64,000 nucleotides of DNA, from positions 298,761 to 362,760 of the forward strand of contig JXTB01000324.1 of the NCBI GenBank assembly GCA_002914805.1, read 5' to 3'. Numbering within the stretch: the stretch's first letter is position 1; every line of letters begins with the position of its first letter. The translations under genes and the position numbers were made by a program. Positions 10,946-22,721 of this stretch are shown piece by piece. This DNA comes from Parasponia andersonii (taxonomy: Eukaryota; Streptophyta; Magnoliopsida; Rosales; Cannabaceae). The notes under the pieces were generated by a model. It was not told the origin of the DNA, made no database searches, and was given only the letters and a program-made list of their open reading frames with translations.

Positions 10946-13279
10946 TTTCAATTATAGAACAAATTGTGACAATTTTTGTAAGACTGGTACAAATTTTGTG
11001 ACTAGCCATCTCAAATCAAGTTTACATGATACAAAATTATGACTATCATGAATTATGTATGTTGATATCATAAAATTATGACTGTCATGAATTATGTGAC
11101 TGTTGATATCACATATATTGACTATTAATAGAGAAAATGTTATGGTTTTTCTTATAAAATTATATTTGTATTAGACAAATGTTACTGAGCCATTGTTGGC
11201 TAATAAGGAATACTTATCTGCTTTTTAAAAGGTTGATATAAATTATTGTACAGATTACGATAACATAATTTCACAATATTCGTAACGATATAAAACATAC
11301 TATCTCGAGTTTCAAAATTGTGACCACGAACCACAAATCGTGACTATTTCTAATCAAAAAGTTAATAATAATTCAAAACAAAATTTTCTTTAAAAATTAG
11401 AAAATAAAATTGTAATGACAAGTTGTCAAAAACTGTGACAGATGATCACACAATCTAGTATTACATAAGAACATTTTCGGAATGAGCATTTTTCTCCTCT
11501 CCAAAAGCTGCTAGAAAAGTATTTTTTGCTCTTAGAAAAGATATTCTAAAAAAACACTCTTAGAAAAGTAAAATGAAGGCAAAACACTCCTAGTTTCCAT
11601 AATTTCCCGAATCAAAACCCTTACCTCTTTAACGTCAACTAGCCTCCAGGTCTCCCGTGCGCGCTCGTCTATAGGATGTGGGCTTTGGAGGACAAAACAG
11701 AAGGCCCAATTATGAGGTATTTGGAAATGGAGATATTTGGGTCAGAAATAAAAATGACCTTTCTAGGGAGAAAATTAGGCCCTCTACGGCGTTTTCAGAA
11801 AAAAAAATTAGAAAAATACGGTAAGCTCAGTTTTTCTTAGATTTGGTACTGCATCTTTTAGAAAAAATATTATTTTAAAAAATTTAGAAAAATATTATTT
11901 TTTAAAATAATAACTAGTAACTGGTAATTCGTTTTCGAGCATTGGTGGCTAAAAACCAAAGGTATTTATAATTAGTATATAACTAGTATTAGTTTTTAGA
12001 AACAGAAAACTAGTAACCATTTTAAAATAGTATTTTTTAATAATGTTTTTAAAAAGTGATATTTTTCGTAAAAAGGATGTAGGAGAATAGAAAGAAAAAA
12101 AAAATTGATCCACTATATTTTTGTAATTATTTTTGGTTGTATAGGTAACAGTATTAGAAACCCTTTTTTTATGACTATTCTTTAGAAAGATTTTTTTAGG
12201 ATACGTAAATTTTATGAATGGTAGTCATTATCACAATATTTGTAAAACAGACTTGAATGAGAGCAATTTGGACTAAAATAACTTTTACACAAGTGTTTTA
12301 AAAAATAGTTTTTCTAAGAGTCACGATTTTTTGTGATTGGTGTTATAATTTTTATGACAAAAAAAATAATGACTTTTTTTAAGAACAAATTAGTGGTTAC
12401 TAATATTGTGACAGCCGTACAATTTTTTGTGTCACTCGGTAGAAAAATCATTTTTCGAAACATTTCTTAAATGGGGTCATTTTAGTCCAAATTACTCCAA
12501 GCAAGGTCAAATTCCCTTGCAAATTTTGGGACAATCCAAAATAAATGGTCATTACCGAAAGTAGTCCTGAGAATGTCATTGGGCCCGAAAGACTCGTAAA
12601 TCCATCCCATTCCCCTATGAAGTGAACTGAGTCTGAGATGGCCCAATGGTTTCGAAATTGGAAGAATGCGTATCATTAGACTACTTTTGTTTGTTACTTG
12701 ACTATTACAAACAATACGAGTACAGCTGCGTTACCCCTTTTGCTAGGGAGTTTTATGAATAAAAGTCATGGATCCATCTCCATTTTTTTCAGAGTAATGC
12801 GTCATCGTGATAAATGTGGCCCTAAGCCAACCATCTCGAAATAACACAGGTCTCAAGTCTTGCTCTTCTGCTAAATACACGTCTCGTTCGTTGATTTGTG
12901 GGAGATTTTAAGTGGGACCAGAAACTCTGACATGACTGTTCTGATCAATTTTTCGGTGGCTTTAATGCTAAACTTTGCTTCTCTTCCTCCCTTTTTTCAG
13001 GTTAGACACACAGGCGAAGTAATTATTACTTTCCATATAAACAAACAACATGCAACTATTGAGTTCGAAATTCAATCTCAAGTAGTTGGGTCTAAGTCTA
13101 ATGTTATAGACTTCCCTGACTAACCGAACTTACAAAATTTCCTTAAAATTCTATTATTAGTCTTATGTATAACTATATCATAAATGTATGCATATATTAT
13201 ATGGAGCGGTAATGGAGAGGGTTTTGAGGTTATTTCTGATTGTAGACCAAATATCACTAAAAATATATCATTATCAATA
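10946..13279. other. Non-coding, AT-rich, probably transposon-derived
   Basis: There are many A/T homopolymer stretches and scattered GTGAC words. No open frame resembles a known protein. A short stretch near 11640-11780 is less AT-rich but not coding. Confidence 0.55.
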
Positions 13280-14227
13280 GGTCTCCTTATGGCTTGATTA
13301 CTCCTCAACGAAGTTTAAGACAAGGATGTCCTCTATCACTTTACTTATTCCTGCTTTGTGTCGAAGGACTATCCAATCTTATCCAAAATGCATAGAATAG
13401 AGGAGTGTTAACTGATTTTGCTTGTGCTAGAAACGGTCATCTCATCTTTTCTTTGCAGATGACAATATTATTTTTTGTAAGGCTAATCAGGAGGAAGGTG
13501 GTACTATCAAATCTATCTTGCCGGCGTACGAGTAAGCGTCAGGCTAAACCGTGAATCTGAATAAGAGTTGCGTAACTTACAATCCTAACGTTGAGCTTGA
13601 TGTGAGACACACTATCCAACAGTTGCTGAACTTGCCCTGTGAAGCCTCTTACTCCAAATATTTGGGGCTTCCATCAATCTTAGGTCGGAATAAAAGAAGC
13701 TCTTGCAACATGGTTAAGGAGAGGCTATGGAAGAAACTGCAATTGTGGAAAACTAAACTCTTCTCTAGTGGTGGCAAAGAAATTCTCATAAAAGCTATAG
13801 CTATGGCAATCCCGTCATACACTATGCGGGTCTTCAAACTTCCACTCACTCTTTGTCAGGAGCTCCAATCATTGATTGCTAGGTTCTGGTGGAGCAGTAG
13901 CCCGGATGAGAAAAAGATACATTGGAGTCATTGGGACAATTTGTGCAAAGCCAAAAAGGAGGGAGGTATGGGTTTTAGAGATTTTGTTGCTTTTAATAAG
14001 GTTTTATTGGCCAAAAAAGATTGGAGGTTGATTCAATATCCGGAAGCTCTTGTAGTGCGAGTTCTCCAATCCAAATACTTTGCCCGTACTTCATTTTTGG
14101 AGGCATAATTGGGATCCGAACCTTCCTACATTTGGAGGAGCATGGTTTGGGGTCAAGAGGTTCCTAATCTTGGAATCAGATGGCACATAGGAAATGGAAA
14201 CAATATGAGAATTTTCACTGATCTATG
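13280..14227 (+). pseudogene. L1-type LINE reverse transcriptase, 5' truncated
   Basis: One forward frame encodes the C-terminal half of a plant LINE reverse transcriptase. It begins SPYGLITPQRSLRQGCPLSL, then has the catalytic FADD box (13452-13463, read as FFADDNIIFCK), LNKSC, YLGLPSILG and KKEGGMGFRDF, and ends GIRWHIGNGNNMRIFTD. Stops are present between FADD and LNKSC (YE*ASG*). The element lacks its ORF1, endonuclease and the first reverse transcriptase blocks. It is interrupted at about 14227 by a foreign segment and resumes at about 15014. Confidence 0.88.
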
Positions 14228-15000
14228 TGTTGTGTGGGACCCATTCCCAGATCATATGTCACGTGGACGATTAAGTGGCAGGACAGATCATAAACAGGGC
14301 ACACCGTCCGACACGTATCCAGCGTGACCAGTCAAAGGCCACACGAGTTGTCTGTGGTACCACATAGGCCATTGGGCTGTCCGATGTTAGGGCCGAGTCC
14401 ATCCCAGACCCGGATGGATTCGGCCCAGTCCGATTCCTACCTCGATAGCTGGGGGTCGAAAGTCCCAAGGGTCTTCCGACCAAAGTACAATGGGAAGCAA
14501 CTCACAGCTCCAGATCCAGACAGAGCATTTAATGCGATCTCGAGTAGATGTGGGCATGGGACAAACCATCCTGACAGAACGACGATTAGTCCAAATCTCA
14601 CTCCTGACAGACTCGAGGCATAGGGAACGGCGGAAACTAGGCTGCAGCAGTACGGGGGATAATGGTTTTCTCGACCCGTGACCTCTGGAGTAAGTCTTGA
14701 TGAATAAGGTACTCCGTCCTGAAATTGAGAACGAGGAGGTTCATAATTTCAGGACTATATATATGAGTCATATGCCCCAAAAAAGGGGATGAACACTTAC
14801 AAAAAAGAAATATTTAAAAATTTATGAGAAGAAAAATATATTCTCGTAAGAAGAAAAACTAAATCCTGGCTACCAAGAAAAATCACTGACTTAAGTATCG
14901 TAGTGTCTTTGCAGGTGGCCACCCCCGCCTTTCCGACCATACCTGAAGCCAGAAACACTTTGAAATAGCAATGATACGAAGACAGTTAGAAGGTACAACA
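14228..15000 (+). repeat. Solo-LTR-like insertion inside the LINE
   Basis: A GC-richer segment of about 770 bp splits the LINE frame. Its ends are compatible with an LTR: TGTTGTGTGG at 14228 and GGTACAACA at 15000 form a 6-bp TGTTGT/ACAACA inverted repeat. The inner region holds TATATATATGAG near 14756 and CTGACTTAAGTATCGTAGTG near 14890, a phrase I associate with the R-U5 part of Tat/Ogre-type LTRs. No internal coding region is present. A clean 5-bp target duplication was not found with these limits. TTCACTGA (left) and TTCAGTGA (right) flank the insert and may be its altered target site, which would shift the limits a few bases outward. Confidence 0.6.
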
Positions 15001-15013
15001 TCAGCAGTTCAGT

Positions 15014-15408
15014 GACACGTGGATAGCTGGTGGAAACTACTCCAACACTATATTACCTCAGCTGAGTACTTTTCGGCCTATCACTCCTCCTCGTGCAAAT
15101 AATGCTAATTGGGCAGTCAGTAATCTTTTAATCGACAATCGTTGGCGCCGGAATGAAGTGACTATCGTTCTGCCATTACTTTGATCCAATTTTCCAGTGG
15201 TCGCTCTTTTTCGAATCTCATTGCTAACGACATAGTTTCGTTACTGAGAAACGCGGGTGGTAGTTCGTGTCACTTCTTCCCTCGTACTGGGAACAAATCA
15301 GCCCATACACTTGCTAGAAATGTTATCTCTTGTAATTCAGACTGCTCTTAGTTTCGAGATGTACCCGGTTGTATAGCCACTACAGTGGCATCTGATTCTC
15401 TATTTTAA
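15014..15408 (+). pseudogene. 3' part of the LINE: linker and RNase H end
   Basis: The LINE resumes after the insert with DTWIAGGNYSN and then LSTFRPITPP, the linker that normally follows the reverse transcriptase. From about 15200 a shifted frame gives NDIVSLLRNAGGSSCHFFPR, then NKSAHTLARN, the C-terminal end of the RNase H domain, and finally DVPGCIATTVASDS before a stop near 15408. The zinc-finger region and the first half of RNase H are missing, so a deletion joins 15185 and 15200. Confidence 0.8.
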
Positions 15409-18117
15409 TGGAACTACCATTTAGGGTACCTTTATTTTTTGAAGTAAAATATTAAAAAAATTTCCTAAAAAAGATACTGGATTTAAACTTTTTAAAAAAG
15501 AATTATGAAAAATCTTCTAGGAATCCATCCAAACATTCCTAAAAATAATTTTTGAGCTCTAAATAATTTCTGAGTACTATACCAAATCGGCCCTAAAAGG
15601 GACTAGATGAGAAGAGGGTGATGTTCCAAAATAATCTTGGGACAAATTGACATTGACAATTTTTCATGTTACATATTTGATATATTAAAACGACATATAA
15701 CTTAATTATCATAATGGAATTACTTGAACTAAAAACATTTTGATTAAAAGACTTAACTCTAGTTATGGACTTTAATTATCTTGGTAGTACATGCAGCGTA
15801 TTTTTTTTGTTTTGTATAAACATGCAGCTGTATTTCAGTCATAGGAGAAAATCTCAAGTATCCTTTTAGGATATTTCATTTCAGATGGCAAGTAGGCCAA
15901 CAACACAAATTGCTAAGATTATGAAATTAGATGAGGAAAAGGTAACAACAGGCAACACTTTCTGTGGTGCACTTTACTTTTCGTGGGCACAACTTTTGTC
16001 TCTTGTTAGTCAAAAAAGCTAAAAAGGAATATTGCTCCAGGATGTAGATAATTGCCCTTGAAATATGCTTAAACTGGCTTCTGATTGACAAATCTCTCTT
16101 TGAATAATCGATTATTATTATTATTATTATTATATATAGAGCTTAACCTTAGGAGTACTACAAGCAGTTATGTATATAGAGAGTGAATGGGAAAAACTCC
16201 AACGGTGGAATGTTCACTTACCATTTAGCTGCGTTGAAGATGTGTTTTAAATTTTAATGCTTCGAATTACCCTTTTAATTGCATTTAGTCTATTCTCTTC
16301 CTGATATTCTTTAATAATGCAATTTGAAGCAAATGAATATATAAACATATTGGCACTTGGAATACATGAATTGAAAGGTATGGATAATTGAAGCACTAAT
16401 CGATCTATTCACAGTTTACTGACTCGTAAAACATGAAGTCTTCTGGTTATCACAAATAGCAAGACAAGTTGGTTAACCTGTTTAGCATTTTCAATTTTAA
16501 AAAGTCATCTCATAAAAAGTAACATTTACTATTGAATCTGATACGTTATCTTTAGTTGAATTCAATGCATTTTGAGGAAAAAAAAATGAGAATATTTTTC
16601 CACAAAGAAGTTTCAAAATGAGTGACTGAAAATATTAATCTAAAACAAAGAAATTTGTATGTGTTACGGATTAGACGCTGTAATCCTCTGTTACCAAGAG
16701 TAATAAAACAAAAAATGAAACAAGAACGTACAAGATTTTTAGTGATTCATTTTCAATGTTAGAGCTTTACCTATAATTACTTTTTACTGTTATAAGGTTT
16801 CACCGTAATAAGAAAAAAAGAATTAACAGAAAATCTCACTTCTCGTCACTTTATAACTTTCTATTATCTCAATTACCCTATTTTAGACCCTTAATTTTAT
16901 ATATTAAAAAAATTAGGGCACTCAAATATATATGTAAAAACCCAAAAATACCCTTTTAAATAATATCCTTACTAGTAAAATTTAACTGTGCATGTGCATT
17001 AGTCCATGTGTAAAACTTCAATAGTGTCAAAGTGATTGTCAATATAATTAGGCACAATATATCCAAACTATATAAATATATAGAAAAACACAAATAAATA
17101 AAGAATGTATCATCATCAAATGGATTATATTTATCTACCATCGTGAGTGTTACGGTGAGACCAATATCAATCCAGTCCAATAAAAAAGTGAGATTAATGT
17201 GTGACCAAGACCCTCCTTGGTCCTTAAACTACATAGAAAAGCACACCCCAAATGCGTGATCAGACGAAAAAGATGATAACAATGGAAAGGTCACACAGCA
17301 TCATCTCCTACCAGCTGGGCTGCATTATTTCCTTCACTTGGTCCCCCATATACCATTTAACTACCCTTTTTTTTTCCTTCTTCTCCGGCCAATTTGGTTG
17401 CCGACTTAGTGTAAACATATACCGGTGAAATTAATATTTGCCATCGATTACGGCTGTAAAGCAAGACAAATTATAAACATTTCTTTACCTTTGCGATTAA
17501 CAAGCCTTAATTAATAAATTATTTTATGCTTTTCGTGACCCTCTTTCTAATATATACTTTTTGATCAAGTAGTCATGAAAGTAGTAGTGGGTATATGTAC
17601 ACCGTTACTTTAAATATCACTACCAACCGAGTGGTATACTGAAGAAAATAAATATTAATAGCTCCATTTGGTTAGTGTAATCTAATTAAACTCTTCTGTT
17701 TAGTAATAACAATGTTTCCTTCTAATGTACAAGACTTATAGCTCGAACCCCTCTAAATGGAAAAAGAAAAAAAAAAAAAACATAAGAAGTACCTAAAAAA
17801 ACATTAAAAACTTTCAGCAAATTAAAGTAATAATAATAAGAATTAAAAGCCAAATTAATAGTTGGCCATGAACCACCTAAAATATGTTGAGCCTGCCATG
17901 TGACCATTTCCTTTACGTGTCACTCAAGAAATGCATAGTACAAATTTAGCAATTATAACTTAATGAGGAATTCAAGTAGAAATTGAAGATAATAATAGTA
18001 TTCTTTCCCACATGCATTTTGTCAAGTGTCACTTAGCAAACCCCACTTATTCAAGTCCTAGATCTGATCCAGCAATCCAAAGCCTAATTTAAGGTTTGTT
18101 TGGTTAAATAGTTTTAC
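15409..18117. other. AT-rich intergenic DNA
   Basis: No gene or element is recognised. It contains a (TTA)n microsatellite at about 16111-16131 and A-rich runs near 17764-17780. Confidence 0.6.
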
Positions 18118-18600
18118 TGGTCTCTGAACTTTTTCAAATATGACAGTTTGAGCACTGAATTAAATAAAGGACTTAATTAGTCTTTGAATTTATAGTTAAG
18201 TGACGATTTAGTCCAAGTCGCTTAAACTATTAGATTTTGAAAAGAAACATATTAATGTTCAAGTAAGAATGTATAAATTCCGAACTTTTTTGGTCAAAAA
18301 TTTGACCCAAAAAAAGGATCTCAAATTTATTTTTCAAGAAAAAATTAGGAGGCAGTAGAAGAAGAAAATGAAAGTGATAATTGATAATAAACATTACATT
18401 TATATTCTTTTTCAATTTTATTTTTAATTCTATGTTTTCCAACTGAGCATATGACGCATATATGAAAAAATTGTCTAAAATCTAGCAGTGTTAGCAATTT
18501 AGACTAAATTGTCACTTAAACATAAATTTAAGGCTTTAATGAGTTATTTATTTAATTCATGAGTGCCAAATTTTTATTTTTTAAAGATACATAGAGTTAT
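18118..18600. repeat. Long inverted repeat, MITE-like
   Basis: The left arm (about 18118-18215) and right arm (about 18490-18597) are diverged inverted copies. For example, GTTAAGTGACGATTTAGTC on the left matches the reverse complement of GACTAAATTGTCACTTAAAC on the right, and GAATTAAATAAA in the left arm matches the reverse complement of TTTATTTAATTC in the right. The loop of about 275 bp is AT-rich and non-coding. This structure suggests a fold-back or miniature inverted-repeat DNA element. I did not find a convincing target duplication. Confidence 0.65.
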
Positions 18601-19899
18601 GGTTTAGATTAGTTTGAGCATGATCACATGGAGTTCCGAGAGATATCAAATTTTATCGTTGGAATAATCTCTGAAATACCAGATCCATCCGTTTTTAATT
18701 TGTACTCGTAATATATTATAATATGGACCATCTGATGTGAATTACAATATATATTCCAACTTATAATTAATAGGTATTAATGTATTCTGCAAAAAATGTA
18801 ATAATTACCTAATTGAAAATCATATGGAGGAAATTAAAGGGTTTTCATACATTGAAATTTGAAATTTCATATAAATGGGGGCAACTAGAAGGGTTGAAGA
18901 CTTCATAGAAATGGGGGAGACTAAAAGGTTTTTAATTTTCACGTATTGATTTTTTTTAAAAAATTTGTTTTTGTAATTTTCATCTTACAAGTCAATTCAG
19001 CAAATAAATAAATATACACAAGTGAAATCCACGGTCTTGCTTGAGAATGCATATACAATTAAATCTCTATGAATTACCTTGGAACATGAAAATTTATTAA
19101 TTAATCTAGATCTTATTTAGTTGATAAATTAATAACTTATTGATTTATACAATTAATAGAAAATCAATTTACACCCCCCCCCCCCCCAAAAAAAAAAACA
19201 TTGAACTTAATATTGTGTATCGTGATTGTATGAATATTACCTAATTATCAAATTACAAACTATCATTATTCTATGTATTTATTCAACCAAAACAGGTTCA
19301 AGAAAATCTCCTAAAAAAATAACAAGTTCATGAATATAATTAGTCTTATTGAATATCATGCATTTATCCATCTTTGTAACAAACTAAAATTACAGTCAAT
19401 ATGTGGACAAATAGAAACAAAGTAGAAATTGAACAAATAGTAGCGAGGGGTTTTCACCGGCCTTTCCTTCCTCAACTTCTCTCATCTCTCTCAGCTCATG
19501 TGTTAAAGCTATGGTGGGGTTTTCAGGTTTTTTGAGATTTGGGACCCACTACAGGAGGAGATATCTTAGATCTCTCTCCAATAAGGATTTTTCTTTTCAT
19601 TATACTTTTGTTGTAATAAGTCCTTTCACATAGGTGAAAGATGTATACCATATATATAGTTCTATGGTTGTTTTGTCCCTGATTCTAGATTTGTGTGGAT
19701 TTTTATTTTTTATTTTTGTCTTTTTTATATATTTTTTGTTAGAATTCTTTTAAATTTGAAATTTTGAGAGCTAGATTTGGAAGATTTACCATATCAAAGG
19801 TCTTTCTACGAGGCTAGCAGGTCATGGTGCAAAAGTTCATAACTCAGAGGGGTGTGTTGTGGCGTTTACTGATGGATAATAAGAGTCCTCTATGACGTT
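18601..19899. other. AT-rich intergenic DNA with a C-A homopolymer block
   Basis: No gene is recognised. A run of 14 C followed by 11 A lies at 19174-19198. Confidence 0.6.
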
Positions 19900-21010
19900 G
19901 ATCGACGTTAAGGTTCTATTGTGATATTTACTAATAAATACTAAAAGTCCACTGTGGCATTTATTGATGGACGTACTATTATAAAAATAACATTTCACGT
20001 CACTTATACTATATCGTTTGTACCAAAAAATGATATGATATTAAGAGCACATCGTGTCATACAGAAGCGACATGACATCAGAGTATACCACGTCGTTTTT
20101 AAATTATGTGATGTGAGAGCATTAGATACCATGTCGCTTTTACAGAAAGTAATGTAGTATATTATTTTATTTAATACTACACCACTTTCTATAAAAACGA
20201 CATGGTAGGGGGCTTCTACTAGCCACTTCATCGATCTACACCCACAAAAAATACTCCATCATAACCGTCCATTTAAAACCATCAACCCCACCAAATCATC
20301 TCCCAACTCCAATTATAACAAACTCAAAATTTTCAATACATTCTCATTCAAACTCTATTTATTTTGAATTTCAGGTACCTCTATCTCTTATTTCAGTTTC
20401 TTCTATTTTTAAGTCTTTGAAAATCTATATAGTAGTCTTTTTTGATATTTTAGGTGCAGATTCTTGAGGTTTTCGACCATCATCAATAATGGTGGGGCAC
20501 GAAAAGGGAGGCAAAGGAGGAGTGAAACGACACCGTAACGATTTGGGCAATAGATCATAAAGGTGGGGATTCAGTGTTTGGGTCGTAAAAGTGATGCGAA
20601 GTATAAGTAGAGGTGCATAAGATTTTTTAGAACGTTGTAACCTAACACTGATCGAGTACACAGGGAGGAAGATGATACTTACTACATCACTTCTTAGGAA
20701 AATGACGTAGTGTATGCTATATACTACGTCACTTTCTATACAAGCAATATGGTATCTCCCCAAAAGTGACTTAGTAAGTTAGATATTTTGGCCTACCATA
20801 TCACTTTCTATACAAGCAACGTGGTAAGCCCCTACATCACGTCGTTTTTTATACAAGTAATGTGATAAGCCAGTATATCATGCCATTTTTAAAGTTACAT
20901 GGTATGAATAGAGCTGCCACATCACCCGTTTCCTTGTCGCTTATGGAGTAACATAATTTTTCTACCACGTCGCCCTATAAGTGATGCGGAAAATATTTTT
21001 TGTAGTAGTG
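19900..21010 (-). mobile_element. CACTA-like non-autonomous element (left end uncertain)
   Basis: The right end reads, on the reverse strand, CACTACTACAAAAAATATTT starting at 21010, close to the terminal inverted repeat of plant CACTA (En/Spm) elements. Inside are many variants of a short subterminal word, such as CCACGTCGYTTTTATA and GTCACTTTCTATACAAGCAA, in both orientations (about 19998-20210 and 20680-20980), as CACTA elements typically carry. No transposase is seen. I could not find the matching left terminus, so the 19900 limit is a guess. Confidence 0.5.
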
Positions 21011-22179
21011 ACACCATCAAAAAGTACTCTAAGGACTGCTTGGAGCTTATTGTTTCTAGAGATGGTGGAATTTATTTTGTCTACTTTTCGCTTGACTGGC
21101 TCACACATCTTATTGGACTTACTCTCACAATTATTAGTTGAAGGGAATTGATATTTTTTATTTTTCTCTTGGGTAGGGTACTTTTTGACCATTTGTTCGT
21201 TGATTGTACTTAGTATAGTCGTATAATCTACTTTTAATTTAATCCATGAGGAATTTCATTCAATATTCAATGTATAGTTGATTAATATACTTCATGAACA
21301 TTACATCAAGTAAAAATATTAGAGCATGCTCAAGCAAAGATGGACTCAAAATAACAATTACATTGCATAATTTTCTCTTGTGACATGAGAACATTACACC
21401 AGACCTTTTAATATACTAAAAAAAGTTGGAGATGAGGTCTAATGATATATCAATTTCAAGAGAAAACAAGTAATATTGGAGTCATATTGTACAAAAATCT
21501 CCTCATTAACTTATGCGTACTATATATTATTTTGATGTATAAAAAGATTATTAATTTATATATCAAGTGGAACCTATGTGTTTATTTTTCAAATTCATTA
21601 TTTTATAAATTTAGAAAATTATTAATTTAACATAATAGTCTCAAATCAGGATCTGCTAAAAATATTGTTTAATCGAAGTTATTAATTTATTGCGTATTAA
21701 TTTATTGATGTTGTACTGTATGTTCCTAAGAAAATTACTTGAAACTTAAGTATAATACTGCCCAATTTAACTCCATGAGACTAGCCTACGTTTACTAATA
21801 TACAATGAAAAAATTCACAATGAGAAATGATTTAGAAGCTAATTAGGAGAAGGAATAAAAAATGGTTTTTTTTGGGTAATTTCACTAATTATTTAAGAGA
21901 TTGACCTTAGCTTTTATTTTATTTTATCTTTAAGTTGGACTTAACTAATGACTTCTATTTATTACAAAAGAAATAAAAATAACTCAAATATACATAGAGT
22001 CGAACTCTCAATCTAATACCTAATCCTCATCCCACCTTGCTCTACCCCACCCACTAAGTTAGAGGTTGACAAAAGTTATGTGTGTAAGTAAATACATAAA
22101 TGGATTGAAAAGAGAAAGATTTCTCAACTTTTCATTTCCATATACTTATTATGAATTAGTAAACCTGGTTACGTAGGTT
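21011..22179. other. AT-rich intergenic DNA
   Basis: No gene or element is recognised between the CACTA-like end and the copia element. Confidence 0.6.
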
Positions 22180-22184
22180 AGTTG

Positions 22185-22684
22185 TGTTATCGTGTGCCAA
22201 CCGTATAATAAGCATTAAATTCTCTTGCCAGCCAACAAAACACTGCATAAACCGTGTACAAAATGTGTGATATATAAAGAAAATAATGAAGAAAAATGTG
22301 TGAAGAGCTTGTGGGGGTTGATTATCTCAAACCTATAAATAGGGACCTTATTCCTCGTTTGTGTTCATCCCAGAGTGTGAGAAACACCAAGTTTTTTGTG
22401 AGTAAAATTAGAGTGAGTTTACTCTTGAGAGTTAGAGAAAAATACAATTTTTCTTGGGTGTATTCGGAGTCTGGAATATAAGTTGAGAGTATTGAGTGTA
22501 AATACTTGTAAAGTTCCTTTTTTCTCCCAATAGTGAAGATTTATAGCAGCTCCGTAGACATAACCAAATTAGTGAACCATAATAAATTTTTGTGTGTCTT
22601 GTTTATTTATTTCGGTATTATTTTTTCATATTTACTTTATCACTTCCACTATTGTGTTTTTATTATGGAGTTTATTCCCTAACA
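22185..22684 (+). repeat. 5' LTR of the copia element
   Basis: It starts TGTTATCGTGTGCC and ends CCCTAACA. CCTATAAATAGGGACC near 22330 is a TATA box. It has an extra stretch near 22460-22480 that the 3' LTR lacks. Confidence 0.95.
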
Positions 22685-22686
22685 AC

Positions 22687-22697
22687 TGGTATCAGAG
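22687..22697 (+). other. Primer-binding site of the copia element
   Basis: TGGTATCAGAG begins two bases after the 5' LTR and matches the initiator methionine tRNA 3' end. Confidence 0.93.
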
Positions 22698-22721
22698 ATA
22701 AGGTTCAATTTAGTTAGAGTG

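Noticed and set aside
14271-14681. Several overlapping open frames in GC-richer sequence
   Set aside because: They lie in the solo-LTR-like insert; open frames on both strands reflect base composition.
20425-20763. Reverse open frame of 112 codons
   Set aside because: It lies inside the CACTA-like element, has no known domain and is interrupted by subterminal repeats.
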